Assembly: GCA_030849065.1 (NCBI GenBank)
Contig: JASAON010001543.1
Coordinates: 1 to 50,458, forward strand
From: Jaenimonas drosophilae
Lineage: Eukaryota; Euglenozoa; Kinetoplastea; Trypanosomatida; Trypanosomatidae
Direction of reading: 5' to 3'
Length of the DNA: 50,458 nucleotides
Both the position numbers and the translations under genes were made by a program. The notes beneath the pieces are model-generated. The model made no database searches. It was given only the letters and a program-made list of their open reading frames with translations, and was not told where the DNA came from. Shown here piece by piece: positions 28,125 through 38,467 of the stretch (position 1 is its first letter; each line of letters opens with the position of its first letter).

Positions 28125-29465
28125 CTAGACGTAGGTGTTGGTGTTCTTCTGATCCACCTCTAAGAGTACGTAGAGCGCCTTGCCCACGGTATCCACCACA
28201 CCTTCCTGGAAGCTCAGCACGTCGAGGATATTCAGCAAGTGATCCTGATTGAGCTTGCGCAGATCTACGCGGTACTGAATTGGCAGGTTGGAGTGCATCG
28301 TATCGCTCTCGTCCTTCAGAAACGTATCCTTGGCGCCAATGGATAAGATGAGCTTCGAGAGGAGGTCGTGGTGTTCCTGGATCTCCTCCTGCACCTCCGC
28401 CACAAGATCCTGCATCGAGCGGAGTGAGGTGTTATACTTTGGTGTGCGGATGGATGCACAGGCAATATCGATGCGGCAGCCAAGCTCCTTCTTCATGCGA
28501 TTCACGTCTAGGGAAACGGCGTGGAGCTTCGCCTGCACCTCCGCGCGGAGGCTCTCGTTTTCTGCCTCACGTCGTGCCAATTTTCTGGCGATGGTGTTGC
28601 GCATCACTTCAACCTCACCCGACTTCTTCTCTAGCTCCAGCCGCTTCTCCTCCAGGAGCTCCTGCAAACCCGCGTTGGTGTTGCGCAGGTCGTGCATCTC
28701 ATCCACCGCATCACTCCGCAGCTTATCGCGCAACTTCTCAATCATGATATTCATGCCATCTCCATCCGCAATCGGCACACCCTGGCTACGCAACGCCTCA
28801 AAGGTTTCATTCAGCTCACGTTGGCGTTTGTTTACGATGCCAACCTGATAGCGCACGATCTCCATGACGAAGACGTTATACATGGACGAGTATCCCTCGA
28901 GCTCCATCTCCTCCTCCACCACAATGGCCTTGCGGCCTTCGTTGTGCAGCTCATCCAGCGATTCCACCGCGGCGGCAAATGTTGGCACCTTCTTGCTCCC
29001 GCGCTTCGTCGATCCGCGGCGTTTCGCGCCGGACTTGCTCGACGCCGACGCCCCACGTCCGCCACGTTTCTTCTTGTTGTTGTTTTTGCTCGCGCGACTA
29101 CTGCGGCCGCTCTTGACGCTGCTGCGGCCACCGCGACTCCGCGCCCCGCCACGTGATGTGCCGCGCGATGTTCCGCGCGAGGACACCGAAGCCGCGCGAC
29201 CACCGCCACGCCGCGAGCCCGCCTTCTTGCGTCCAGCCGTGCTCGACGAGCGCACGCTGCCCGACGTTGATTTTTTGCGCTTCTTGTTGAGTGCGGGCAG
29301 CTTCACGTTCTTCTTGGCCGCACCACCACGGCCACGTGTGGCGGCGGCGCTGTGGCCTGCTGCACCACCAACATGTGGTCGTGTGCTGTTGGTGATGATC
29401 TCGCTGAGGTCGCCGGTGTTGTCGGGGGCACGCCAGCCACCCACGCCATCTTCACCTCCGCCCAT
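28125..29465 (-). CDS. Coiled-coil protein with histone H1-like basic tail, function unknown
   Basis: A 446-residue protein in two halves. Residues about 40-160 are very basic and made of Lys, Arg, Gly, Ser and Ala with SRGTSRGTSRGG-type repeats, KKKRGGRG and SGAKRRGSTKRGSKK. That composition resembles linker-histone tails or nucleic-acid or microtubule-binding tails. From about residue 180 the chain is acidic and then continuous coiled coil, with LQELLEEKRLELEKKSGEVE and LARREAENESLRAEVQAKLH as heptad-rich pieces, ending in a helical domain (LLSKLILSIGAKDTFLK, LLNILDVLSFQEGVVDTVG). I recognise no family. An axonemal or chromatin-associated scaffold would fit. The ATG at 29465 (MGGGEDG) lies about 50 bases after a T-rich tract and AG near 29515, a plausible splice acceptor. 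Confidence 0.7.
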   Translation of the reverse strand: MGGGEDGVGGWRAPDNTGDLSEIITNSTRPHVGGAAGHSAAATRGRGGAAKKNVKLPALNKKRKKSTSGSVRSSSTAGRKKAGSRRGGGRAASVSSRGTSRGTSRGGARSRGGRSSVKSGRSSRASKNNNKKKRGGRGASASSKSGAKRRGSTKRGSKKVPTFAAAVESLDELHNEGRKAIVVEEEMELEGYSSMYNVFVMEIVRYQVGIVNKRQRELNETFEALRSQGVPIADGDGMNIMIEKLRDKLRSDAVDEMHDLRNTNAGLQELLEEKRLELEKKSGEVEVMRNTIARKLARREAENESLRAEVQAKLHAVSLDVNRMKKELGCRIDIACASIRTPKYNTSLRSMQDLVAEVQEEIQEHHDLLSKLILSIGAKDTFLKDESDTMHSNLPIQYRVDLRKLNQDHLLNILDVLSFQEGVVDTVGKALYVLLEVDQKNTNTYV

Positions 29466-31501
29466 CCTTGGATTGCCGTCGATGTTGTTGTTGTTGATGA
29501 ATCTACACCAAAACAAAAAAAATTCTTTTTTTCTTTTTTTCTTTCGGTTTCCTTGACGAATGTTTCCTCCTCGTCGTCACCGTGTGTGCGCTCAGACTCG
29601 TGTTCTGGGCTCAACCTACAAATGATCAAGAAACAAGATGATGGAGATGAAAACGCACATGTGTATGTATACACAGTTGGAGGAGTGTGCCACACACAGT
29701 TGGCAGTGAGCTGGTGCAGTACTTGCGTAGAGAGGAGTGAGAAAGAAAGCGCCGCCATCGTTGTTGTTGTTGTTGTGTGTGGCGGGAAGATGCTTGGTGA
29801 GAGGGAGGGAGAAATTTGGCGGTGAGGAGGGGCTGCACATTGCCTCCACGTACGCACACACATCTACATACCACAACACGTAGCTGCAGAGCTCCATCAC
29901 CGCAACAAAGCCAAGCAAGATGATCAAGATCATCACGTGTGTTAATGAAGTATTGTGGCATTGTTGATGAGGGGATAAAAACTCTAACACACACACACGC
30001 ATCTGTCACTGTGTTCGTCGCGACGAATCATTGCCATCACCCATACAAGATGGAGCTTGGACGAATGCACGTACCTTCACAGAGAGTAGCAATCCGCTGA
30101 TGTTGTGTATGTGTGTGCGTGTGCCAACGCACATGTTGTTGGTGGTGTGTTGATGTGGAGGGGAGGAGGGGAGAGAGAGGGAGGAGTAGGCGCGTCAAAC
30201 GCATCACAAGTGGGGAACAGAAGGAAAAAATGATCGCGATCAACGTACACACAAAAAAAAAAAGATAATTGCGCGTGGTACTGAAATAGGAAGAGTAGCA
30301 GATGCAGATGGCATGAATACGTGCAAGTGTGAGTGTGTGTGTGTGGCAGTGGTGCTTCTCGGCTCGCCACCTTCGCACATGAAGTGCCAAGCACACTTGT
30401 GTTGCAAAGATGAAGAAAGCGCTCTGCTACATGCGAGATGCGGCCGTATTGTGATCCTGCCGTTGTTTGTTTGGTTGATCATTTTTTTTTCTTTTCCTCG
30501 TTTGTTGTTGTTGTTGAAGATTGTTTCGTGTAGTTGTGTTGCAGCAGATCCACCTCACAGATGATGCCCACACAACTACAGTCGGAGTGCAACGTCATAG
30601 CATGCAGCCACAGAGAAGAAAAAGCGCGTGGCAAGCAAACGAGCAAAACAAATCCATCGACGTAGTGTGCGTGTGTGCGTGCGTTTGTGTTTGTGTGGAG
30701 GTATCACTGGAACCAACACCATCTACACAGACGATGTCGGCACTCCTACACGCACATTCGCACATACACACACATACATGTACATCAAAACACGCAACGC
30801 AACAACACAATGGGCAAACACACACATAAAAAAAAAAAAACTGAAAAAAAAAAGCACCCTGAAACATAAAACACACGTGCAACACATGCGTGGATGATGT
30901 TGATTGCGATGATGGATGGATTGGCATATGAGTGGATGAGCCAGCACATACCCCGACAACACACAACCACCACCGTCTCTCCGCCATCCTACATGGGTGC
31001 CACTCAACATATACCCGCGCACTTTTTTGGCGTTTTGTTGTTTGTATGAGTCTTTTTTTTTGTAGTTTGTTCGTTCCTCCACAGACGTCTCAGCATCTTC
31101 CGCATGCAAACATGAAAATGAAAAAAAAAAAAAGAGTGCCGGAGCTCCTCAGCGTCCACCAACCAACACACAACTTGCATGTGGTGGTGGACGTTGTACG
31201 CCGACACTTGATGTGTAAAATATCCATCATCATCACCACACAACCGTAAAACCGAGTGCGAGATGGTGTGTGTGTGTGTGTGTGTGTGTGGCACATGATG
31301 TGGTGGATCGCAGATACACGCTCGCCAAGCCGACTGCCTCATCGACCTGCAACAACAAAAGCAAAAATGAAAAGAAAAAAAAGAACTCATTCATCATCAC
31401 GATGATGAAGATGAAGATGATGGGCTCCACTCACACATCACCATCATCATCATCATCATCATCATCACACACACAAATCATCAGCAACATCCTCCCCTCC
31501 C
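29466..31501. other. Long gene-poor stretch (2.0 kb)
   Basis: It is very rich in TG/CA, A-tracts and TTG runs. The open frames are low-complexity reads of these repeats. Two items stand out: a 62-base exon-like ORF start at 29933-29872 with a hydrophobic stretch, followed by a GTATGT (see findings), and a 25-base GT run at 31266-31290. A CA run at 31466-31475 closes the region just past the next gene's stop. Confidence 0.4.
31266..31290. repeat. (GT)12 dinucleotide array
   Basis: A perfect GT array on the plus strand in the spacer, reading CA on the coding strand, about 210 bases past the stop of the 530-residue gene. Confidence 0.9.
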
Positions 31502-32644
31502 TCAGAACATGCGCTGCGCTCGGTACCGCACCGACGCAATCTCAACGAAATTCAGGAATTCAGAAAAAGGCAACAAAAAGTCTGCCGGGTACAAGTCGCC
31601 GTGATGGATCAAATCACCGGGCTGCAACAACAAACGCACACGTTCCCAGCCAACACGTTGGTGTGGGCAGAGCATCTGCAGAGCGTGGAAGTAGCGTTGG
31701 CAGGCGTCGGTGCTGCCGAGCTGTGCGCTGGGCGGGTGAAGAAGAAGATGGTACAAACCTGCGCGGAGATGATCATCGGTGGTGGCGAGTGGGGTAGGAA
31801 GGAGGTACTCCTGTTGTTGGTAGCGCTCCATCACAGACGAGGTGGCGGCGGCAACAGCGGCAGCAGGGCAATTGGTGGAGTGATGATGTTGTTGTTGTTG
31901 TTGTTGTTGTTGTTGTGTAGATGAGGAGGAGGTGGGCATCTTGCGCAACATGCCCCGACTTGGTGCGGCCTCCGACTCCTCCTCTGGCCCGTCACACGCG
32001 CACGATGCGAAGGTTGTAGAGCGGCCCGCCACCACATCAAGACGAAGCGGAGGCAACATCCCGCCGGTGTTGGTGGTGTTGGTGCTGGTGCCAACGTACG
32101 CGCCGGTGGATCGGCCCATCATCGCTGCAGATGTTGCGGTTGTGTTGGTGGTGGTGGTGTTGGTGGCTGGTGATTGTGCGAGGCTGACGTTGTAACGTCG
32201 AGACATGATGGTGTTGTACCTATTTCCATCAGCGAGAAAGTCGCGCGCGCGCGGTGTGGCGCCGAGGGATCGGCCACAGCTGATGGTGGTGGAGGTGCCC
32301 GCCACCTCCTCCGTTGAAACGGTGTGTGTGCTGCTGCACACCTCCACCAAGTCCAGCAAATCGTCGCCGACTTGGCCGCTGAAGATGCGTTGATGATGAT
32401 GCGGGAGTGGAGATTCCTCCAGCTGACGTAGTACATCATCACCATCATCTCCACGTGGAGGTGTTGCTGAATGCAGCCCATCCACCATCAACACCTCATC
32501 ACACACGCGCGGCGTTCGTTGCGGGCAACACGTCAGCGACATGGCGGCGAGGGGCGGTGCGCCACTTCCCTCATCCATGAGGCTGCACGGAGAGCCAACC
32601 TCTTCACTGCACAACATGAACGGATCCGTCGAAGCCTCCATGAG

Positions 32645-32676
<32 letters not shown>

Positions 32677-33094
32677 CATCATCACGATCATCATCATCAT
32701 CGCCACGCGAACGTTGTGGGAAGCTAACCGTTGCATCTCCGCCCTCCCCGCAGAGAAAGCAGCTTGTTGGCGAGCTCGAGAGCGTCAGTCGTCGGCGTGG
32801 CATCGGCGGCGCATCCAACAAATCATCGGCGGAGATGTGCTGCGGCCATGCAGCAGGGTGTGCCGCCACCGCCTCACGCGGAGATGAGAGACGCTCCGCC
32901 GTGTGCAGCACACATGGCATGATGGAATTATCATCCTCATCATCATCATCATTCAACGCACACGGGCTTGAGGTGAGCTTCACATCATGGCTTTGTTGCA
33001 TCTCCGCCACCTCCGCCACGTCGTCGTGCGACGTTTTGGATCGGCTGCGCCACACCGACTTGTTGGCACGTCCACGCCACAGCAACGTATTCAT
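31502..33094 (-). CDS. Unknown low-complexity protein with conserved-looking C-terminus
   Basis: A 530-residue protein with no family I recognise. Most of it is disordered: a basic start (MNTLLWRGRANKSVWRSRSK), acidic runs including about ten aspartates from a GAT array, Thr/Asn-rich parts and a polyglutamine/polyhistidine run near residue 400. The last 110 residues differ: they are hydrophobic and regularly spaced (LRAGLYHLLLHPPSAQLGS, CQRYFHALQMLCPHQRVG, PADFLLPFSEFLNFVEIASV), suggesting a small helical domain. The coding-strand (CA)n tract lies about 60-80 bases upstream of the ATG at 33094. It is the gene immediately downstream of TERT. Confidence 0.65.
31883..31917 (-). repeat. Polyglutamine-encoding CAA array
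   Basis: (TTG)n on the plus strand encodes about nine glutamines followed by histidines in the 530-residue unknown protein. Confidence 0.8.
32645..32706 (-). repeat. Polyaspartate-encoding GAT array
   Basis: ATC repeats on the plus strand encode two aspartate-rich blocks (one of about ten) in the 530-residue unknown protein. Confidence 0.85.
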
Positions 33095-33412
33095 TCAAGT
33101 AAGATGAAAATGAATCAGCGTCTGTGTGCGGAGGTCTCAATGTGTCTCTCTCTGTGTGTGTGTGTGTGTGTGTGTTTCCCACAACGTTTATGGTTTGTGG
33201 AGGCACACCAACACAGCGACGCGTGTTGTTGTTGGTTTTGAAAAAAAAAGGCAGCCAGAAGATTGCGTTTTGACCCAGCCTACACAGAAAGAGAGAGAGA
33301 GAGATGTGGAGGGAGAGGAGATTGGTCGCACGAGCAAGTACATCTACATCATCATCATCATGAATTGCACGTACGCCATAACATGATTGGGATGTGAGCG
33401 CATGATGATGCA
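33095..33412 (-). promoter_or_regulatory. Spacer between TERT and the following gene
   Basis: A (TG)n run on the plus strand at about 33153-33174 (coding-strand CA) lies upstream of the following gene's ATG. A GA run (33288-33303) and an ATC run (33349-33361) complete it. No gene is seen. Confidence 0.5.
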
Positions 33413-33491
33413 TCATCCATCGTGATCGATGGCCCACGCCACCATCGCGACTGCTTCCTCGGCCTTGACGGCGATGCTCTCATCTACACGA

Positions 33492-33522
<31 letters not shown>

Positions 33523-36500
33523 GCATCACATGTGCGAAAACTTCCTGCGCAGGACTGCTGCTGGGCACACGCTCCATCCACCGCTGCAGCCGACGATGCA
33601 GCCGCCCCAGCATCATCCATGATGATGATGATGATGGATGATGGTGCACTATCATCATCATCACGCGCAACATGGCGAGACCAACACACATGCGCAAGTC
33701 CATCGCACTGAGGCTGCACGAAGACCGCAGCCCCGCGAGCTCCATGCGCTGCTTCACCAGCCATCGGCACAAAAATCGGCAACCACTGCGCAACAGCACA
33801 TTCACAACATCCAACTGTGTTGTTGTTGCTGTTGGTGGTGTGCATCGTTGGTGTGGCACATGTAACGATAGGATGCGTGCGCTCTGCATGAGGTGGTAGG
33901 CCCACACAAGAGCAAGCTCGAGCATCGTCTGCCACACACGTTGCGTGGTGTTGATGCGCGCGCAGAGAGTCGCAGCATTCACACGCCTACACAAAGCCTG
34001 CAACACGCAATGGGAGCCACGAAGGACATCCCCACTGTTGTTGGCGCGGAGGTCGTTGAGGATGGCGTCGAGGCTGCGACGTACACGTGGCCAATCCACG
34101 CCAACCTCCACCGATGCGCCACACGCGATGATGCGCAACCCGCACCAGCCAACGTGGTGTTCTGTGTTGTGCGGCTGACGTGAAGTTGATGATGATCCGT
34201 CGTGGAGAATCAGCTTGCGAGCTTCACTCACAAAGCCCACCTCGGGAAAACCATGTCGGAGAGCTCCCCAACAACGTTGTGCAGCAATCGCTGACGTACT
34301 CAGCACCAACACATCATCCACACGTCGTAGCAATAGTGAGGCATCATGCACATGTGTGCTCAGGAGCTCCGACAAGTGCTGATCAACGGCACGAAGAAGC
34401 CGATCGCAGAGGAGCATCGCCACCGGTGAGCCTTGCGGAATGCCAATGGTTTGTAGGAAGAGCATATCCTGCCACACCACCACATGATTCACAAGATGAT
34501 GTTGCAACAGCGCACGCACCGCCGCCCCATCCACCACATCCGCCGCACATGATGATGATGATGATGATGATGAGCTGCGGGGGAGTATCTCACGCACAAT
34601 CCATCCACGTGGGATGTCGCGGCAGCAGCCCATCAACCACATGTTCGATGGCAGCATCACCGACCACGGCATCTGTCGCAGCAGAGCCCCTCCATCCTCA
34701 TCAGCATCAGCATCATCACGGCCTCTCTTACCGTGTGGTTGTTGTTGGCGAACGGCGATGAAGCGCACGAGATGGTAGTGGTGGTGCGGCAGAAGTTGAT
34801 CCACGAGCTGCATCACCGCCGCTTGAGGAAGGCGGTCGTAGCACCGCGACGCATCTCCGCGAACAAGAGATACGCACACCTCATCATCATCATCATCATC
34901 ATCATCAACATCATCATTCGAAGCTTCACGACGACGACGACGGCTGCGGAGCTCCTCCGCAAAGCTCCGCAGCTCCACATAATCATCCAGCGGTGTGCAT
35001 CGGCGTGGATGTTGGCCCTCCGCACGTTCGCAGGCCTGCAGCCCCGCCACCAAGCATCGCAGCGCCTGACGCAGCACCGTCTTGCTCGTTGGCCGCGCAC
35101 GCATCTTCGTCCTGTGGAGGTGCGATGGTGCATGAGATGGCCGCATCATGAGGTGGGCGGCGAGGGCGGAAATCACGCGACCACGCAAATTGCGTGGATT
35201 GGGGAGCCCAACTGACATGCGCGCCAATGAGCGACGACGTGCCACACGCATCACCGCAATGGGCCGCAGCTTTGCTCCATCTGGAAGATAGCGGAGCGAT
35301 GCGTAGAGCAACGGAGGTGGTGGTGGTGGTGCAGATGCTTCCGCCTGCCCAAGCCGTTCGCGGAGCTCTGCCACACCACTCAGTGGACGCAAGCCCATGC
35401 CTCCAGATGGGCTGCACACCTCCTTCTTCTTCATCAACACCATCTCTCGCTGACGGCGAAGTAGTTGTTGCCACACCACATGCGGGAAGAAGATGAGGTG
35501 ATGCACGTCCTTGGAGCTCCACGTTAGATAGAAGGACCTCCTCAGCACAAAAGGTAGCACATGCTGGGTGAGGAAGAAGATCATCTCGCACCACACACGC
35601 TGCTGCAACAATGAACGACGTTGACGTGCTGCGGGCGTGGTGGTGGTGGTGGTGCTGCTTGTGTGGTGGCACTTGGTATAGATGCCAGCCAACCATGGCA
35701 CCGACCCAACCCGGATGCCATCCAGAAAGCTGCACAGCCGCACGTGGATGCGTCGGTCTCCACGCAGCCACCGCCCCACAGCCGCCATTAATCCATCCAA
35801 CACACGTGCGTGTGGAGGGCCCCAGAAGGAGCTCCTCACCACATCCCCATCACCCGTCGTGCCAACACATGATGAAGCGGTGGCGGTGGCGGCATGATGT
35901 GTGTGGTTGTGTGGATGCCACGCACATGATGGCGGTGGAGCATAGCACAAACCTTCCAGAATGTTGCGTGTGTAGCACAACACCAACTCAACGGGTGCCA
36001 CCACCGCATCCACGCTCGCGTGTGGGTGGAGCAACATGTGTGCCTCCACGTGGCCAACATGTCGCAGAGCGATGCCACGAAGATCGAGGGCGGCGATTTG
36101 TTCCACCAACGTTGTGAGGAGCCACTGAAGATGGCGCACGAACGCCGATGTGTTGGGTGGAGCCTCCACGAGACGTTCATCCGACAGGGAGAAGCAAAAC
36201 ACCTCGCGCACCATTTCCAACGACACCGTCGGCAGTGGTGGTGATGGTGATGATGATGATGATGCCTGAGCGTGCCAACGTTGCTCCACCTCCAACACAA
36301 ACCGTGAGCGCTTTCTCGGCCACACACGTGCGAGGCTGTTCGGATGACGTAGAAGCCACGACAACTCCACAAAGTGCGGTGGCACTGCGGAGGCTGATTC
36401 CTCATCTCCTCCCGATGTACTTGTGCCAAGCATCAATGATGTAGGTCGGCCGCCCATGAGCGCGCGCCGTGGCACATCTCTCGCGGAGAGACCATTGCAA

Positions 36501-36839
36501 CGTGTGGCGCATGTTGTCGGAGCACAAGTGCGCGACGATGGTCCTCCACGTGCGCCAGCAGCAGCGTGTACCGCCGCTGTAGGTGCCAGCCGTGGCCGTG
36601 ATGCTTCAAAGATGCAGCGCGCGGGTGCCACACCGTGGCTGAGCGCAGGCCCCAACACCTGAAGGCCGCCCTCGCTGATGCCGAATTGGGCCACAATGGC
36701 GCAGCAGCCGAAGACGTAGGCGGAGGTGGCGTCGCTCATCTGCCTCCACATCGCCATCCACAGTGGATGACGCATCACCGCCTGCGTGAGAGATGTTGTG
36801 GCATGTGTAGATGTTGGTGTTGGTGTTGGGGTGGTGGTG

Positions 36840-36870
<31 letters not shown>

Positions 36871-37156
36871 TGCCTTGCGAGAAGATCCACGGCGGTGGCT
36901 TGCGACTGCGAGGCGTCTGAGAATTGGCGGCCACTAAACACTGCGACGATGGCCTCTTCTCGAGCGGTACGTACATCACGACGGCAAAGGCACCAGTGGC
37001 TGGCAGCCGCATCTCTGTTGATGATGATGATGACGATGATGATTGTGTGGAGAGGTGCTGGGAGTACACCACGTGGCGGCCAAAGTAAGTTTCAAAGGCA
37101 GCCTTCAAGGTGAGGGGCCCATCGTAGCCCGTCACCGGTGGCAAGGAGCTCCACAT
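33413..37156 (-). CDS. TERT: Telomerase reverse transcriptase
   Basis: A 1247-residue TERT, the catalytic subunit that copies the telomerase RNA template onto chromosome ends. The T motif is visible (VLRRSFYLTWSSKD ... LIFFPHVVWQQLL). RT motifs follow in order: motif 1 (ASLRYLPDGAKLRPIAVM), motif A with D768 (RGDASRCYDRLPQ), motif B' (GIPQGSPVAMLLCDRLL), motif C with D947-D948 (LLRRVDDVLVLS), motif D (GFVSEARKLILHD), and motif E (WCGLRI), the last nearly identical to other TERTs. The three catalytic aspartates are present. A long segment between A and B' matches the telomerase-specific insertion. It is peppered with Ser, His, Asp and Gln runs absent from other TERTs. The upstream frame is open through a CA tract; the ATG at 37156 (MWSSLPPVTGYD) is chosen. 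Confidence 0.95.
33489..33523 (-). repeat. Polyglutamine-encoding array near the TERT C-terminus
   Basis: (TTG)n on the plus strand encodes about ten glutamines (MQQQQQQQQQQH) some 25 codons before the TERT stop. Confidence 0.85.
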
Positions 37157-37490
37157 GCACAAGATGTGTTGCGTTAAGTGTGCCGGTGCCCTTACACACT
37201 CACCATTGAAGAGAATGAAGGAGGATCGTGATAAATCCAGTATGCTCCTTCGTAGTATGTGTGTGCGTGTGTGTGTGTGTGTTTGGCTGATGTTCTTCGT
37301 TCCCGCGGCACCCTTCACCACCTGTGCAGCTACAACAATGATAGATGATATAAGAAGATGAGAGAGAGAGATGAAGAGGCCCACCATCATCACGGAACCG
37401 GCAACAACATCACAGCGTCAACCTCATTCATTGCGCCGCAAAGAATCTCGCTCCATGAAAGGTGCGGAGAATGCTGCAACGCCCTCATCA
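37157..37490 (-). promoter_or_regulatory. 5' leader of TERT and spacer
   Basis: A GT run at 37267-37282 on the plus strand (coding-strand CA) lies 110 bases upstream of the TERT ATG, with several candidate AG acceptors between (for example near 37200). No gene is seen. Confidence 0.45.
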
Positions 37491-37931
37491 TCAGCCCCTC
37501 CGCTTATGCCGCTGCTCGCCACCACCACCGCTGTTGTTGGTGTTGGTGTTAGCGGCACGCGAGGTGGCGATCTCCTTGTGTGCAGCAACAAGCACACTGA
37601 TATCCTCAATCATCCCAGCCACCTTCGCTGCGGCGAGTGAGAGGAGGAGGAGGATGGCGAGCAGCATCACGCCGCCAAGAGTGGGTTGGCCCAAGGCCCC
37701 CAGCACCGCCTGTACGTAGTGGCCCAAGAAGGTGCCGCCCGGAAGCCACTCCCCGACCGCCACACTTGTAATGTTGGCAACACTGGAGAGAAGCATGGAC
37801 ATGACGGAGCTCGCCAGCAGTGCGCCGAGGGCGAGACGGATAAAACCGCCCGAGGCGATCCACACCGCGCCATTAACTGCAAATGCAGAAAAGATAAGGC
37901 CCACAGCCGCCACGGCAATCCATAACAACAT
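37491..37931 (-). CDS. Small four-span membrane protein, family not recognised
   Basis: A 146-residue hydrophobic protein. Four hydrophobic stretches are visible: LLWIAVAAVGLIFSAFAVNG at the start, LALGALLASSVMSMLLSSVA, a moderately hydrophobic segment around FLGHYVQAVLGALG, and GGVMLLAILLLLSLAAAKVAG. It ends in a polar Asn/Thr/Gly-rich tail with a basic end (HKRRG). It sits directly upstream of TERT in the transcription unit. I compared it mentally with Vps55/LEPROT and other small four-span families and found no convincing match. The ATG at 37931 begins the first hydrophobic segment; the upstream in-frame part is repeat sequence (HTNTNTKT). Confidence 0.65.
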   Translation of the reverse strand: MLLWIAVAAVGLIFSAFAVNGAVWIASGGFIRLALGALLASSVMSMLLSSVANITSVAVGEWLPGGTFLGHYVQAVLGALGQPTLGGVMLLAILLLLSLAAAKVAGMIEDISVLVAAHKEIATSRAANTNTNNSGGGGEQRHKRRG

Positions 37932-38133
37932 CGTTTTGGTGTTGGTGTTGGTGTGTATGTGCCCTCTCAACCACAAACGTGAGCTAAAGGACGTTGGCAC
38001 ACAGGTGAGAAGTGCAACCGTCGTGCCCACACACTTGGTATCCTACCTACACACATCATCATGTAGTGGTTGTGGTTGTTGTTGTGGAAGTATCCCGAGA
38101 AGAAGAGAAGAAGAGGGGAGGGTACAGAAGAAG

Positions 38134-38256
38134 ATGATTAATGGTGAAGAAGAAGACGATCAGCCTTCACTGGAGGAACTCCTGCGGCCCTTGCAGCAGG
38201 AGAGGGTGTGGGCAGAGAGGCGAGCTTCGGATCCACTTTTTGGGGCTTACAATTGA
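38134..38256 (+). CDS. Possible small ORF on the opposite strand
   Basis: A 40-codon frame on the plus strand, MINGEEEDDQPSLEELLRPL... ending in DPLFGAYN. Its composition is balanced and amphipathic, unlike the repeat-driven frames elsewhere, and no minus-strand gene overlaps it to explain it as a shadow. Against it, it opposes the direction of all other genes and has purine-rich rather than pyrimidine-rich sequence upstream, so no obvious splice acceptor. It is a candidate only. Confidence 0.2.
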   Translation: MINGEEEDDQPSLEELLRPLQQERVWAERRASDPLFGAYN

Positions 38257-38287
38257 TAAGTTAGAGGGGGGTGTGAGGGGCAAACCG

Positions 38288-38467
38288 TTAGGAAGCATGA
38301 TCATTCGAGCAATCCATCAGCCCACAACCCACCGTGGCAACACCTCCGCGCACGCGACGTGAGCGCCACGCGACGTGCTTACCATCGTCGCGTGGCGCTT
38401 CGCCCTCCAAAACTTCACACTCATCCTGCCTTCGAATCACAACCCGCATGCACCCCCCAAACAGCAT
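38288..38467 (-). CDS. Possible 59-residue protein
   Basis: A minus-strand frame MLFGGCMRVVIRRQDECEVL... ending in MDCSNDHAS. Its composition is that of a folded small protein rather than repeat translation. The coding strand upstream is pyrimidine-rich (CCTCCCATGTTCTTCTCC) and followed by AG about 16 bases before the ATG, a good spliced-leader acceptor. It would fill part of the otherwise empty 1.4 kb between the adenosylhomocysteinase gene and the four-span membrane protein gene. I recognise no family. Confidence 0.4.
   Translation of the reverse strand: MLFGGCMRVVIRRQDECEVLEGEAPRDDGKHVAWRSRRVRGGVATVGCGLMDCSNDHAS

Noticed and set aside
37491..37931. Vps55/LEPROT identity for the small membrane protein
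   Set aside because: Number of spans and length fit, but none of the characteristic Vps55 residues can be aligned by eye.
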